64,000 bases of DNA from an uncultured Bacteroidota bacterium (GCA_902554655.1 CACDPE010000002.1:62001-126000); one strand, 5' to 3'. Positions 29,149 to 39,098 are shown, counted from the first letter of the stretch. The notes: generated by a model not told the origin, from the sequence alone. Program-made: numbers and translations.

Positions 29149-30840
29149 ATGAAAACAGAATACGATGCAATAGTTATTGGGACAGGTGTTAGTGGAGGTT
29201 GGGCTGCCAAAGAACTATGTCAAAAAGGTTTAAAAACCCTTGTCCTTGAAAGGGGAAGAATGCTAAGTCATCCACAAGATTATACTACTGCTAATATGGA
29301 TCATTGGGATTTCCCATCTGGTGATCGAATTTCTAATGAGATTAAGAAAAATCAACCTAAACAAAGTAGAACTGGATATGTAAATACGGAATCAACAAAA
29401 CATCTGTTTGTTGATGATTTAAAGCACCCTTACAATGAGGATAAGCCATTTAACTGGATAAGAGGATATCATGTTGGTGGAAGATCTTTAACCTGGGGAA
29501 GGCAAAGCCATCGACTTACAAAGTTTGATTTTGAAGGAAATGCAAAAGAAGGTATTGCAGTAGATTGGCCAATAAGATATAAAGATTTAGCACCGTGGTA
29601 TGATTATGTTGAAGATTATATTGGAGTTAGCGGTGAAAATTTAGGACTTCCTCAATATCCAAGTGGTAAACTTTTAAAACCTATGGAGATGAACTGTGTT
29701 GAAAAAGTTTTAAAAGAATCACTTGCTAATAAATATGATGACAGAGTTTTAACATTAGGTAGAGTAGCTCACATAACTGAAGGAACAAAACCAGGAAGAG
29801 GAAGAGTTAGTTGTCAATATAGAAATCGCTGTAGAAGAGGGTGTCCTTATGGAGCATATTTTAGTAGCAATTCATCAACACTACCTGCTGCTGAAGATTC
29901 AGGAAATATGACGTTAAGACCAAACTCGGTTGTTCATGAGATATCATACGATGAGAATATGGGGAAAGCAACTGGTGTAAAAATTATTGATGCTGAAACT
30001 ATGATGACATATGAGTTTAAAGCAAAAATTATTTTTGTTTGTGCTTCTGCTATTGGTTCAACATCAATTTTAATGCAATCAAAATCAAACAGATTTCCTA
30101 ATGGCATGGGGAATGATTCTGGTGAGTTGGGACATAATTTAATGGATCATCATTTTCAAGTTGGAGCAAGTGGTAAGTTTGAAGGACTTGAAGACAAATA
30201 TTATTATGGCAATAGACCTACTGGTGTATATATTCCAAAATTTAGAAATATTGGCGGTAAAACAAATAGAAAAGATTTCTTGAGAGGTTATGGTTATCAA
30301 GGTGGAGCAAGCAGAGGAGATTGGACAAAACAAGTAGCTGAATTAGCTTACGGCAAAGAATTGAAAGAAGCTATTTTATCTCCTGGAAATTGGAGAATGG
30401 GTCTTACTGGATTTGGAGAAATTCTCCCATATCATGATAATAAAATGTATTTGAACTATGATAAGAAAGATAAATGGGGTCTACCAACTGTTACTTTTGA
30501 TGCGTCTTTAAAGGAAAATGAATTAAATATGAGAAAAGATATGCAGCAACAAGCAATTGAAATGCTAGAAAGTGCTGGATTTAAAAACGTTATTGGCACT
30601 GGTAAAAAATATAATTTTGGAAATGGCATACACGAAATGGGTACTGCAAGAATGGGACGTGACCCAAAAACTTCAGTTTTAAATAAGTTCAATCAAATTC
30701 ATTCAGTCAAAAATGTTTTTGTCACTGATGGCGCTGCAATGACTTCAGCGGGTAATGTTAATCCTTCTTTAACTTACATGGCGCTTACTGCTAGAGCTGT
30801 AGATCATGCCGTTAAAGAGTTAAATAAAAGAAACTTATAA
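29149..30840 (+). CDS. GMC family oxidoreductase
   Basis: YDAIVIGTGVSGGWAAKELCQKGLKTLVLERG FAD-binding; C-term MGTARMG...VTDGAAMTSAGNVNPSLTYMALTARA. Confidence 0.95.
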   Translation: MKTEYDAIVIGTGVSGGWAAKELCQKGLKTLVLERGRMLSHPQDYTTANMDHWDFPSGDRISNEIKKNQPKQSRTGYVNTESTKHLFVDDLKHPYNEDKPFNWIRGYHVGGRSLTWGRQSHRLTKFDFEGNAKEGIAVDWPIRYKDLAPWYDYVEDYIGVSGENLGLPQYPSGKLLKPMEMNCVEKVLKESLANKYDDRVLTLGRVAHITEGTKPGRGRVSCQYRNRCRRGCPYGAYFSSNSSTLPAAEDSGNMTLRPNSVVHEISYDENMGKATGVKIIDAETMMTYEFKAKIIFVCASAIGSTSILMQSKSNRFPNGMGNDSGELGHNLMDHHFQVGASGKFEGLEDKYYYGNRPTGVYIPKFRNIGGKTNRKDFLRGYGYQGGASRGDWTKQVAELAYGKELKEAILSPGNWRMGLTGFGEILPYHDNKMYLNYDKKDKWGLPTVTFDASLKENELNMRKDMQQQAIEMLESAGFKNVIGTGKKYNFGNGIHEMGTARMGRDPKTSVLNKFNQIHSVKNVFVTDGAAMTSAGNVNPSLTYMALTARAVDHAVKELNKRNL

Positions 30841-31473
30841 ATGAAAAGAAGACAATTAATAAAAAATTTAGGTTTAGGTTTTGGTGCAATTACCATTACA
30901 CCAGCTGTATCAAGTTTACTTCACAGTTGTAGTGATGGAACTAGCTGGAACCCAGTTTTTTTTAGTAAGAGTCAGATTACCTTATTAACAAATTTAACTG
31001 AGCTTATTTTACCTTCTGATGATAAAGTCCCAGGTGCTAAAGAACTAAATTTAATAAAATTTATTGATTTATATATTGTTAATATGTTTGAAGACAAACA
31101 ACAAAAACTATTTAAGATCTCTCTTGATTGTTTTGTTGAAAATTGTTTATCTATTTCTAAATTAAATCAAATTAGTAATGATGACTTGGAATCAAGACTA
31201 AAATATTTTTTTAAAGATAATGTCAATTCACATAAAGTCTGGAACTCAGAATACAATAAGTTTACTAGACAATTTGAAGGTGTTGAATCTAATCCGCCAG
31301 TTGAAGCATTTTCTTACAGATTTCTAAATACAATTAGACAACTTACCATAACATCCTTTAAGTGGTCTGAAGTAATTGGTGAAAATGTCTTAGCTTATAA
31401 TCCAATTCCTGGAAGACAAGTTGGTTGTATGGACTTAGATGAAGCTACTGGAGGACGGGCTTGGTCACCATAG
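30841..31473 (+). CDS. Gluconate 2-dehydrogenase subunit 3-like protein with Tat-like signal
   Basis: MKRRQLIKNLGLGFGAITI twin-arginine start; LTELILPSDDKVPGAKELNLIKFIDLYI; abuts the GMC gene. Confidence 0.88.
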   Translation: MKRRQLIKNLGLGFGAITITPAVSSLLHSCSDGTSWNPVFFSKSQITLLTNLTELILPSDDKVPGAKELNLIKFIDLYIVNMFEDKQQKLFKISLDCFVENCLSISKLNQISNDDLESRLKYFFKDNVNSHKVWNSEYNKFTRQFEGVESNPPVEAFSYRFLNTIRQLTITSFKWSEVIGENVLAYNPIPGRQVGCMDLDEATGGRAWSP

Positions 31474-31511
31474 TATGATTAATTAGGCATATTTGTTGTA
31501 ATCTAAACATT

Positions 31512-31604
31512 GTGAATCTTACATTTTTCGGAGTTGTATCTTTTTTTGTATCCATATTAGTCTTAATTATAATGTATTACTTCATTAAAGAAATTAGCAA
31601 ATAA
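31512..31604 (+). CDS. Possible very small TM protein (30 aa)
   Basis: GTG start; MNLTFFGVVSFFVSILVLIIMYYFIKEISK; weak evidence. Confidence 0.25.
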   Translation: MNLTFFGVVSFFVSILVLIIMYYFIKEISK

Positions 31605-31638
31605 TTCACACTTTTTTCTTTTTAGTTATATTTAGATA

Positions 31639-32571
31639 ATGAAGAATTTATTATCAATATTATTATTTATACCCTATATAATTTTTTCTCAAGAATGTAT
31701 GCCGTGTGAGATTATTGCTAATCCTAATATGGAAATTACAAAAGTAAATTCTAAATGGCCAGATGTCAAAAATAAGAGCATTGTTAAAATAAATTCCTTA
31801 ACTAAAATCATTTATCAAGACCAAGACGATTACTGGGAAAGATATAATATGCGATCATGGTGGATGAGAGATGGTCATGATCCATGGACTGAAGATCCAG
31901 TGTGGGGGGATGGCTATAAAAAACCTGATCTTAATTTTAATTCATGTGTAAATGATAATTATAGATGGAAATGTGGATATTCTTATGTATTAAGACTTCC
32001 TGATAATTTTAAAAAGAATAAAAGATATCCTTTAGTTATTTTTTTGCATGGAGGAGTGAATTCAGATACTCGTCGATTAAATGGAAGAATTCGAACTGTT
32101 AATAGTTTTTATATTCCTAAAAATGATCAATACATAATTGCATCACCTATTAAATTAGGAATAGATTGGAGTGCAAAAAAAATTCAAGATATGATAGCAG
32201 AAATATATTCACAATTAAAAATTGATAAAAAAAGAGTTTATCTAACTGGTCTTAGTATGGGTGGTCGAGGAACTTTTATAGTAGCCTCTGAATTATCAAA
32301 TACTTTTGCAGCAATTATGCCTCTTAGCCCTCATCATACACCTTATTCCTATATATCTCTTGCAGAAAAAGTATCACATTTACCAACTTTTCTTCATCAT
32401 AGTACAAATGATAAAACCTCAAAGTTTTCAGTTGCAGAAGACATGTTTAGCAAGTTGAGTAAAATTAATGATAATGTAGTTTTTGATATCGGAAATTTTG
32501 GTCATTCAGGTTGGAACAAAATTTACTCAAATCCAAAACATATTGAATGGCTTCTTTCTTGGAGAAAATAA
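31639..32571 (+). CDS. Secreted alpha/beta hydrolase (esterase/peptidase S9-like)
   Basis: Signal peptide; RYPLVIFLHGGVNSDTR; nucleophile GLSMGGRGT; candidate His in FGHSGW. Confidence 0.82.
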   Translation: MKNLLSILLFIPYIIFSQECMPCEIIANPNMEITKVNSKWPDVKNKSIVKINSLTKIIYQDQDDYWERYNMRSWWMRDGHDPWTEDPVWGDGYKKPDLNFNSCVNDNYRWKCGYSYVLRLPDNFKKNKRYPLVIFLHGGVNSDTRRLNGRIRTVNSFYIPKNDQYIIASPIKLGIDWSAKKIQDMIAEIYSQLKIDKKRVYLTGLSMGGRGTFIVASELSNTFAAIMPLSPHHTPYSYISLAEKVSHLPTFLHHSTNDKTSKFSVAEDMFSKLSKINDNVVFDIGNFGHSGWNKIYSNPKHIEWLLSWRK

Positions 32572-32584
32572 ACTTTATAATTTT

Positions 32585-32761
32585 ATGAAAGTATTAAAAT
32601 GGATTATTTTTTCAGTTTTTGTCATAATTACAATTTTGAGTTTTATAATTGTTTTTATGATGTATTATAATCTTTCTTTCATTGATTATCCTTACTTGTT
32701 TTCTGGCTTATTGTTTTTTTTCTTATCCATTATAATTTTTAGATCAAAAAAGTTTAATTGA
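32585..32761 (+). CDS. Small two-TM hypothetical protein
   Basis: Better start inside the track ORF 32483..32761: MKVLKWIIFSVFVIITILSFII... (58 aa), located after the esterase stop. Confidence 0.5.
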   Translation: MKVLKWIIFSVFVIITILSFIIVFMMYYNLSFIDYPYLFSGLLFFFLSIIIFRSKKFN

Positions 32762-33668
32762 TCGTGCCATCAATATTAAATTGAGATACAAAATCCCAAA
32801 TTAACTCACTTGTATTTTTTCCATTAAAATCTAATTTGTCACTCCAGTAGTGCCCTCCATTATTAATTTTAATATGTTGAACATAGGCATTTCCTGAGTC
32901 GTCATAATAGATCTGTTGTTCAATTGATCCATTTTGATTAGTTATTATGTCTTCGTTGAAACAGGAATTAAAATTTTTCCACCAACTAACAACATCAGCA
33001 ATTGAAGTGCTCCCATATGAGTCTCCATTATAAAGTACAACCTCATCATTTGTACCATGAATATTTATCATTGCAGTTGGAACTTGTGCATTACAATTTT
33101 GATAACTATCATCTATCATTGTTCCTGCGACAGATCCAATTGCAGCAAATTTTTTAGAGTTACATGCTAAATAATAAGAAAGAAATCCACCATTGGAGTA
33201 ACCGGCAGCGTAAACTCTTTTTTCATTAATAGAATATGTTGATGATATATTTTCAATCATTTTTTCGACAAATCCAATATCATCCACAGAGCTTTTATTG
33301 TCACTAGATGGCGCAGAAGAATTCCAATGAGGAAACCCGCCTAAGAGAGTTCCTTGAGGATAAACAATAATAAAATTTTCATTTTCAGCCAAGCTTCTCA
33401 TGTCAGCTGTTTCAACAAAATCAGATGCTGTCCCACCAAAACCATGAAAATTAATCATTAGGGGATATTCAATATCAGAATTATAATTTGTTGGTACATA
33501 CATTATAAACTGTCTTGATAAACCATCATGACTTACAACACTGTTGAAAAGTCCAGTTTGAACTGATAGAGTGTCAGTTGTAATTCCCTCATTTTTTTCA
33601 CAAGCGGAATAGATAAATACTATAAATATAAATGTGATTATTTTTTTGGAAATTTTCTTTAACATCAA
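32754..33668 (-). CDS. PHB depolymerase-family / CE1-like esterase lipoprotein
   Basis: YPLMINFHGFGGTASDFVETADM, GYSNGGFLSYYLA, NIHGTNDEVV, NGGHYW; lipobox YSACEK. Confidence 0.88.
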   Translation of the reverse strand: MMLKKISKKIITFIFIVFIYSACEKNEGITTDTLSVQTGLFNSVVSHDGLSRQFIMYVPTNYNSDIEYPLMINFHGFGGTASDFVETADMRSLAENENFIIVYPQGTLLGGFPHWNSSAPSSDNKSSVDDIGFVEKMIENISSTYSINEKRVYAAGYSNGGFLSYYLACNSKKFAAIGSVAGTMIDDSYQNCNAQVPTAMINIHGTNDEVVLYNGDSYGSTSIADVVSWWKNFNSCFNEDIITNQNGSIEQQIYYDDSGNAYVQHIKINNGGHYWSDKLDFNGKNTSELIWDFVSQFNIDGTIN

Positions 33669-33675
33669 TATAAAT

Positions 33676-33807
33676 TTACATTATTACAAATTCATAAAAA
33701 AGAACAGTATAGATAACTCCTTTAATAAATCCAATCCAAGACGATTTAATTGGATTTTTCCTAACCCACTCATATTTTTTGTTTAAATATCTTTTCATTA
33801 ATTGCAT
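33676..33807 (-). CDS. Small hypothetical protein (43 aa)
   Basis: MQLMKRYLNKKYEWVRKNPIKSSWIGFIKGVIYTVLFYEFVIM; not in ORF track. Confidence 0.45.
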   Translation of the reverse strand: MQLMKRYLNKKYEWVRKNPIKSSWIGFIKGVIYTVLFYEFVIM

Positions 33808-33839
33808 TATATTTAATAATAAATTTAAAATAAAAATTT

Positions 33840-34718
33840 GTGAGTCAAAGTATTATAAAAAAAGGTTGGTTTAGAGTTGTTATAATAATTCCAGCATTCT
33901 TTTTCTTTGCTGTGATTTTTCAGCTATTAGGCGTAGGCGCTTCGGCATTTTTATCAGGCTTAGGTCTTTTCGATTTTTCTGTTCAGGATTTAGATTCTTT
34001 TAGTAATCTCCCAGCCATGACGATTATACAATATTTTGACTTGATTGGGATATTTATTCTGTTGTGGCTATTCATGAAATATGTAGATAAAGAACCTTTT
34101 ATGAATATGGGTTTTGAAATTAAAGGTAAAAGAAATGATATCATATTAGGAATGACCTTAGGTTTGTTTATGATGGCAGTGGGTTATTTGGTTTTGATTT
34201 CTTTAGGAGAAATTCAATTTTTAAAAATTAACTATGACTTGTCAAGCATAATATGGTTGTTTATTTTATTTATTGGTGTGTCTATTTTGGAAGAAACTTT
34301 TGTTAGGGGATATGTTTTAAAAAATTTACTAAAATCCTTTAATCCAATTATATCATTAGTAATATCATCTGGTATTTTTTCATTATTACACTTTTTGAAC
34401 CCCAACGTTAATTATTTGGCTTTGACAGAACTTTTTATTGGAGGAATAGCTCTTGGTATTTCATATGTTTACACTAGAAATTTATGGTTCCCATTTGCCT
34501 TTCATTTAAGCTGGAATTTCTTTCAAGTTATTTTTGGTTTTAATGTCAGCGGTATGAATACTTATTCTCTGATTGAATTTGAAATTTCAGAACCAAATAA
34601 TTTAAATGGAGGTGACTTTGGTTTTGAGGGTTCCTACTTATCAATAATTTTCACTGTTATAATTATTTATTTTCTAAATAATTATTATAAAAAATTTAAA
34701 ATAAAAAACCCCGAATAA
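33840..34718 (+). CDS. CPBP family intramembrane glutamic endopeptidase
   Basis: EETFVRGYVLKNL, FSLLHFLNPN and FAFHLSWNF motifs in a multi-pass protein; GTG start. Confidence 0.9.
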   Translation: MSQSIIKKGWFRVVIIIPAFFFFAVIFQLLGVGASAFLSGLGLFDFSVQDLDSFSNLPAMTIIQYFDLIGIFILLWLFMKYVDKEPFMNMGFEIKGKRNDIILGMTLGLFMMAVGYLVLISLGEIQFLKINYDLSSIIWLFILFIGVSILEETFVRGYVLKNLLKSFNPIISLVISSGIFSLLHFLNPNVNYLALTELFIGGIALGISYVYTRNLWFPFAFHLSWNFFQVIFGFNVSGMNTYSLIEFEISEPNNLNGGDFGFEGSYLSIIFTVIIIYFLNNYYKKFKIKNPE

Positions 34719-34732
34719 TCGGGGCTTTTTTA
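34703..34732. terminator. Intrinsic terminator overlapping the CPBP gene stop codon
   Basis: AAAAAACCCCGAATAATCGGGGCTTTTTTA hairpin, convergent genes. Confidence 0.9.
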
Positions 34733-34738
34733 ATGTAA

Positions 34739-35515
34739 CTAATTTTGAGCGAATTGAACAAATTTTAATTCAAGTTCATCACCAATAATTCTTTTTCTAC
34801 TGGCTGCACCATGCTTTCTCAACATTTGATCAGTGAATTCAGATGCTTCTGGATATGTCTGAAAATAATCATCAACAAGTGCAACATCCATCGTAAAGTG
34901 AGTTACGTCTTGATTTTCATTATTACTTCTATTAATTACTTTATTAAACTCCCACCAACCTAATTCTCCAGCTTCCATTCTTTTTTCATGCCATTTTTTA
35001 AAATACTTCATTTCGTAATTTTCATAGTCATCATTCAATGCTTGAAAACCATTAAAATAAACTTTAGTTTTACTACCCTGTGGAACTTTCCATTCAGTAT
35101 TATCTAATCTTTCAACCAAAAACCTACTTGTTTTTTTTCTAGTTCCTTCCCATTTTCCAAATTCCTTTTTGTACTTAGATTTTGATAATTTTCCTTTGTA
35201 AGCTTCTCTTCCTAGCTCTTCCCAGTTTACTTGTTTTTTTCTTTGATCTTCATCTTTATAAGCATTCATAACAATATAATCTGGTTTATTTGAATGAGAT
35301 TCATTTTCAGGATCTTTTATAACTTTCCAAACTACCCAGCCGTTTTGTAGATCTCTTGAAATAGCTTCTTTTTTAATTTCAGACCAAAATTTTTCAACTT
35401 CCATATATTGCTCTTCCATACCTTCATTAAGCCAAATTGCTTCATATGAAATTTGCGTTTGAGAAATAGAAAAATTTACAAATAGTAATAGTGATATTGA
35501 TAATAATTTTTTCAT
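34739..35515 (-). CDS. Secreted protein of unknown function, tandem family member
   Basis: Signal peptide; two similar halves (YEAIWLNEGMEEQYMEVEKFWSEIKKEA...GWVVWKVI / YFNGFQALNDDYENYEMKYFKKWHEKRMEAGELGWWEFNKVI). Confidence 0.7.
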   Translation of the reverse strand: MKKLLSISLLLFVNFSISQTQISYEAIWLNEGMEEQYMEVEKFWSEIKKEAISRDLQNGWVVWKVIKDPENESHSNKPDYIVMNAYKDEDQRKKQVNWEELGREAYKGKLSKSKYKKEFGKWEGTRKKTSRFLVERLDNTEWKVPQGSKTKVYFNGFQALNDDYENYEMKYFKKWHEKRMEAGELGWWEFNKVINRSNNENQDVTHFTMDVALVDDYFQTYPEASEFTDQMLRKHGAASRKRIIGDELELKFVQFAQN

Positions 35516-35520
35516 AATAT

Positions 35521-36273
35521 TTAATTTAAAGCAGTACTTAGTTTTTCATTAAAATGATGTCTTTCGGTTGTTCTGCTGTACATTTCAAGAGCATCATTAT
35601 ATTCTTGAGCGTCTTTTCTGTATGCTTCCCATCCAAACATTTCATTATACAATTCTTCCATGTTTTTTTCAGTATCGGGGAATTCACCTCCTACACCATA
35701 CTCATTAAATCCATCACAAATTATGTATTCATTAGTATTTCCACCTGAAATAACTCTAAAAATTCCTGTAATTCCAGTGTAGTTATGTTTTTCATAAACC
35801 ATTTTAGCTCTTTGTAAAAAATGAACAACTGCTTGATCATGGCCAGGCTTTATGAAACGCCTTTGTACTAACATATATTTGAAAGTAGTTGTAGGAGTCC
35901 AGTTATGTGATATTCCAACAAGTCTTCTCCAGACTTTCCAGCCTGTTGATTCTTCAATAAATGGATCAACATTGTCTTTCCAATATTTTAACTCTTCAGA
36001 TCTATCTTCTTGAGAATTCATATAGCTCCAATCTTTCCATCCCACTACTCTTGAATACATACCCTGGTTTTCACCATCCATAATTTCAAAAGTAAACATG
36101 GCATTCTCAGCTGTTGAATTGTATTTTTTCATTTTTTTAGCCGCTGCCTGTATAAATTTATCTTCCATACCTTTTTTAGGTTTTAACTCATAGCTCATCC
36201 ATATTTCAGGGCCATTTTGTGCAGAAATTATCAATGTGAAAAGCATTGATATTATAAGTGTAATTTTTTTCAT
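35521..36273 (-). CDS. Secreted protein of unknown function, tandem family member
   Basis: Signal peptide MKKITLIISMLFTLIISAQ; same size class and domain layout as neighbours. Confidence 0.7.
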   Translation of the reverse strand: MKKITLIISMLFTLIISAQNGPEIWMSYELKPKKGMEDKFIQAAAKKMKKYNSTAENAMFTFEIMDGENQGMYSRVVGWKDWSYMNSQEDRSEELKYWKDNVDPFIEESTGWKVWRRLVGISHNWTPTTTFKYMLVQRRFIKPGHDQAVVHFLQRAKMVYEKHNYTGITGIFRVISGGNTNEYIICDGFNEYGVGGEFPDTEKNMEELYNEMFGWEAYRKDAQEYNDALEMYSRTTERHHFNEKLSTALN

Positions 36274-36291
36274 AATATAAATTTAATTTGA

Positions 36292-37086
36292 TTAGTCCCA
36301 AGTAGAATCTAAATGCTCGTATATTGAGCTTGAAAAAGCTGAATTAAAGTCAGTTAAATCATTTTCTACAATATATTTTCTAAAATTTTGCCAATGAGGA
36401 TTTTCACTAATTCCACCATTTTCTTTATAAGATCTTCTATTTAAAATATCTTCTAAGGAATCATATCCATCAAATGAAATACCATTAGCTATGGTTGATT
36501 CTCCTTCAGAATAAGATCCAGATGTGACAAGAGTAGCAACAGCCCAGTTTGATCCTTTATTTTCTTCTAGTTGTGGTTTTACCACTAACTCCCCCCACGC
36601 TATATTATTTTTAATGAATTTTTCTTTGTCAGGATATGCAAATTTAAATTTATTAAATACAAAGTAATTTGATCTTTCATTATCAAACACAGCACCATTA
36701 ACTTGCCATAATTCATTGTCACTTAAAGATTTCCATTTCCATTTAGAAGAATCTGGTGCTTCAAGACCAAGCCTTTTTGCTTCATTAGGCCCCCATAAAC
36801 TACCTCCTTTCGCATATTGTTCAGGGCTGTTGTAGTGATGGAAAAATACAAATACATTTCTTTTTGAAAATGATCTAAACATTGCCCATCCAGCCCACTT
36901 ACCGTCTTCTACAGCTTGTTTTGATAGAGGTTTATAATATTCCTTATTGGCTTTGATAAATTCTCCAATATTTCCTTCAACTTCTAAGACATGCATTCTT
37001 ATTAAGTAAGGTGAAGGTGAGTCATCTTGAGCTCTAAGACTCAAAATAGGTATTGCTAAAAGCAACAAATAAATTATTTTTTTCAT
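36292..37086 (-). CDS. Secreted protein of unknown function, tandem family member
   Basis: Signal peptide MKKIIYLLLLAIPILSLRAQ; similar pattern IRMHVLEVEGNIGEFIKANKEYYKPLSKQAVEDGKWAGWAMFR. Confidence 0.7.
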   Translation of the reverse strand: MKKIIYLLLLAIPILSLRAQDDSPSPYLIRMHVLEVEGNIGEFIKANKEYYKPLSKQAVEDGKWAGWAMFRSFSKRNVFVFFHHYNSPEQYAKGGSLWGPNEAKRLGLEAPDSSKWKWKSLSDNELWQVNGAVFDNERSNYFVFNKFKFAYPDKEKFIKNNIAWGELVVKPQLEENKGSNWAVATLVTSGSYSEGESTIANGISFDGYDSLEDILNRRSYKENGGISENPHWQNFRKYIVENDLTDFNSAFSSSIYEHLDSTWD

Positions 37087-37248
37087 GTCAATTATTTTAA
37101 AAAAAGCTATAAATAATTATCGATTATTTCTAGTTTTTCAAATTAATATATTGTTAAATTATATTATTCATAATTTGATTATTATTTATTATGAATTTTA
37201 CATTTTAATTAAGAAATTATTATAAAATCAGTATTGTAAATTTATCAT

Positions 37249-37587
37249 ATGTCAGATTCCTTAACCGAAATTATTAACAGGGAACTTAAAAAATTTTATT
37301 TTAAGAATTTTAGACGGAGAGGTAAAAGTTTAAAAACACTAGAACTAATTAAAGAATGTTATTTTGATCAATTTAATTTTTTCATAGATGAAATTGATAA
37401 AATTTTTATTCAAAGTAGAGATATGAAAAGTGAAAAAATAATTGAAAGCTTATTGAATTTTAAAAAGAACGAGGGATGTAATAAAATTATCATGAAAGCA
37501 TTAATAGATGAATTGTCAAACTTTAACAGCGCATTTAAATTGAATTTAGTAGATCATAAATATCTGTTTGAATTTGATGAAGATTAA
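37249..37587 (+). CDS. Hypothetical protein (112 aa, helical)
   Basis: Intact ORF 15 nt upstream of the DUF5687/ABC pair; no family recognised. Confidence 0.6.
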   Translation: MSDSLTEIINRELKKFYFKNFRRRGKSLKTLELIKECYFDQFNFFIDEIDKIFIQSRDMKSEKIIESLLNFKKNEGCNKIIMKALIDELSNFNSAFKLNLVDHKYLFEFDED

Positions 37588-37602
37588 ACCTAGCTTTGTA
37601 GA

Positions 37603-39096
37603 ATGTTTCAATTAATATCCTTACAGTGGAAATCTTTTTTTAGATCAGCATCTTTAGCAGGAAATATTGTCTCTAAAATAATGATGTTCTTTTGGATTTT
37701 TTGGTCTATTCTTATGAGTCTTTCATTAGGTGTAATTCACGGTACTGGCACAAGTATTTTAAATCCTGAAGGAGAAAAAATAAGCGATCCATTTTCTTGG
37801 TTAAATAAAGAGATGATTTATATTATTGGGTATATGATGATTGCAAGATATTTATTTCAAAAGATTCCAATTTTAAATATTCGATCACTTCTTTTAACAC
37901 CATTAAAGAAATCTAAAATTATTCGTTATGCTATGCATCAAACAATTTTTTCGATTTTTAATTTGATAGCTTTTTTCTATTTAATCCCATTTTCAATTAT
38001 GTTGAATTTAGATCCAGATACTGGGTATTTTAATAGTTCAAATCTTCTAATGTGGAATTTGTCAATTATATTGATAGTTTATTTCACCAACTTTTTAAAT
38101 ATTTTACTAAACAAAAAGGATAAACTAGTAATTATATTTGGTGTAGTTCTCACTTTAATTAAAATTCTTGAATACAACAATTTATTGGATATATCTTTGT
38201 ATACAGAATCTGTTTTCTATTCACTGTATGATACTCCAACACTGGTCATTACACCATTAGCTTTACTTATATATATTTATTATTATGTTTTTAATTTTTA
38301 TAGAAAAAACTTATCTATTGATACTGGTTTGAATATGAAGGTTAAAGATGCAAAAATGACTAATTATCAATGGCTTGATAGGTTTGGAACTGCTGCAATT
38401 TTTTTAAAGAATGATTTGAGACTAATTACAAGAGCAAAAAGAGCAAGATCAACAACAATTATGGGAATATTGTTTGTTTTTTATGGCTTTATATTCATGG
38501 CTTTTGATGATTTATATGGTGAAACTATGGAGTTCTTTGGTTTATTTTTTTCAACAGCAGGCTTCATGTTTACTTTTTGCGGTATGGTACCAAGCTGGGA
38601 TAGCAAACATTATCCTTTAATGATGTGTCAAAATATTACATATTTAGATTACATTAAATCAAAGTGGTATCTAGGTTTTGTTGGCACTATTTTTACTACA
38701 ATATTATCTTTATTCATTTATTCTTATTTTGGATTTTATTATGTTGTTGTTATAGTATGCGCAGGACTATACAATCTTGGAGTTAATTCATATACTACAC
38801 TCTGGTCTGGAGCTTTTAATAGAACTGCTATCGATTTAGATTCAAATAAAAACGCCTTTGGTGATAAAAAATCATTTAATTCTAAAACATTATTATTGGT
38901 CATTCCTCAGCTAATTTTACCATGGGTAGTCTTTTATTTTGTTTCAGATAGCTATGATAAATTTATTGGTGCATATGCTGTTGGAATTATTGGAATATTT
39001 GGAATTTTTCTAAGGAATATGATTTTCAAAATAATTCTTAAAACATATAAATCACAAAAATACTCTACAATTTCAGCCTACAAACAAACAAACTAA
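37603..39096 (+). CDS. DUF5687-like membrane protein (ABC permease partner)
   Basis: Multi-pass ~497 aa, followed by an ABC ATPase with 2 nt between. Confidence 0.82.
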   Translation: MFQLISLQWKSFFRSASLAGNIVSKIMMFFWIFWSILMSLSLGVIHGTGTSILNPEGEKISDPFSWLNKEMIYIIGYMMIARYLFQKIPILNIRSLLLTPLKKSKIIRYAMHQTIFSIFNLIAFFYLIPFSIMLNLDPDTGYFNSSNLLMWNLSIILIVYFTNFLNILLNKKDKLVIIFGVVLTLIKILEYNNLLDISLYTESVFYSLYDTPTLVITPLALLIYIYYYVFNFYRKNLSIDTGLNMKVKDAKMTNYQWLDRFGTAAIFLKNDLRLITRAKRARSTTIMGILFVFYGFIFMAFDDLYGETMEFFGLFFSTAGFMFTFCGMVPSWDSKHYPLMMCQNITYLDYIKSKWYLGFVGTIFTTILSLFIYSYFGFYYVVVIVCAGLYNLGVNSYTTLWSGAFNRTAIDLDSNKNAFGDKKSFNSKTLLLVIPQLILPWVVFYFVSDSYDKFIGAYAVGIIGIFGIFLRNMIFKIILKTYKSQKYSTISAYKQTN

Positions 39097-39098
39097 TT

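Noticed and set aside
32483-32584. 5' part of track ORF 32483..32761
   Set aside because: Overlaps the esterase 3' end; the plausible small protein starts at 32585.
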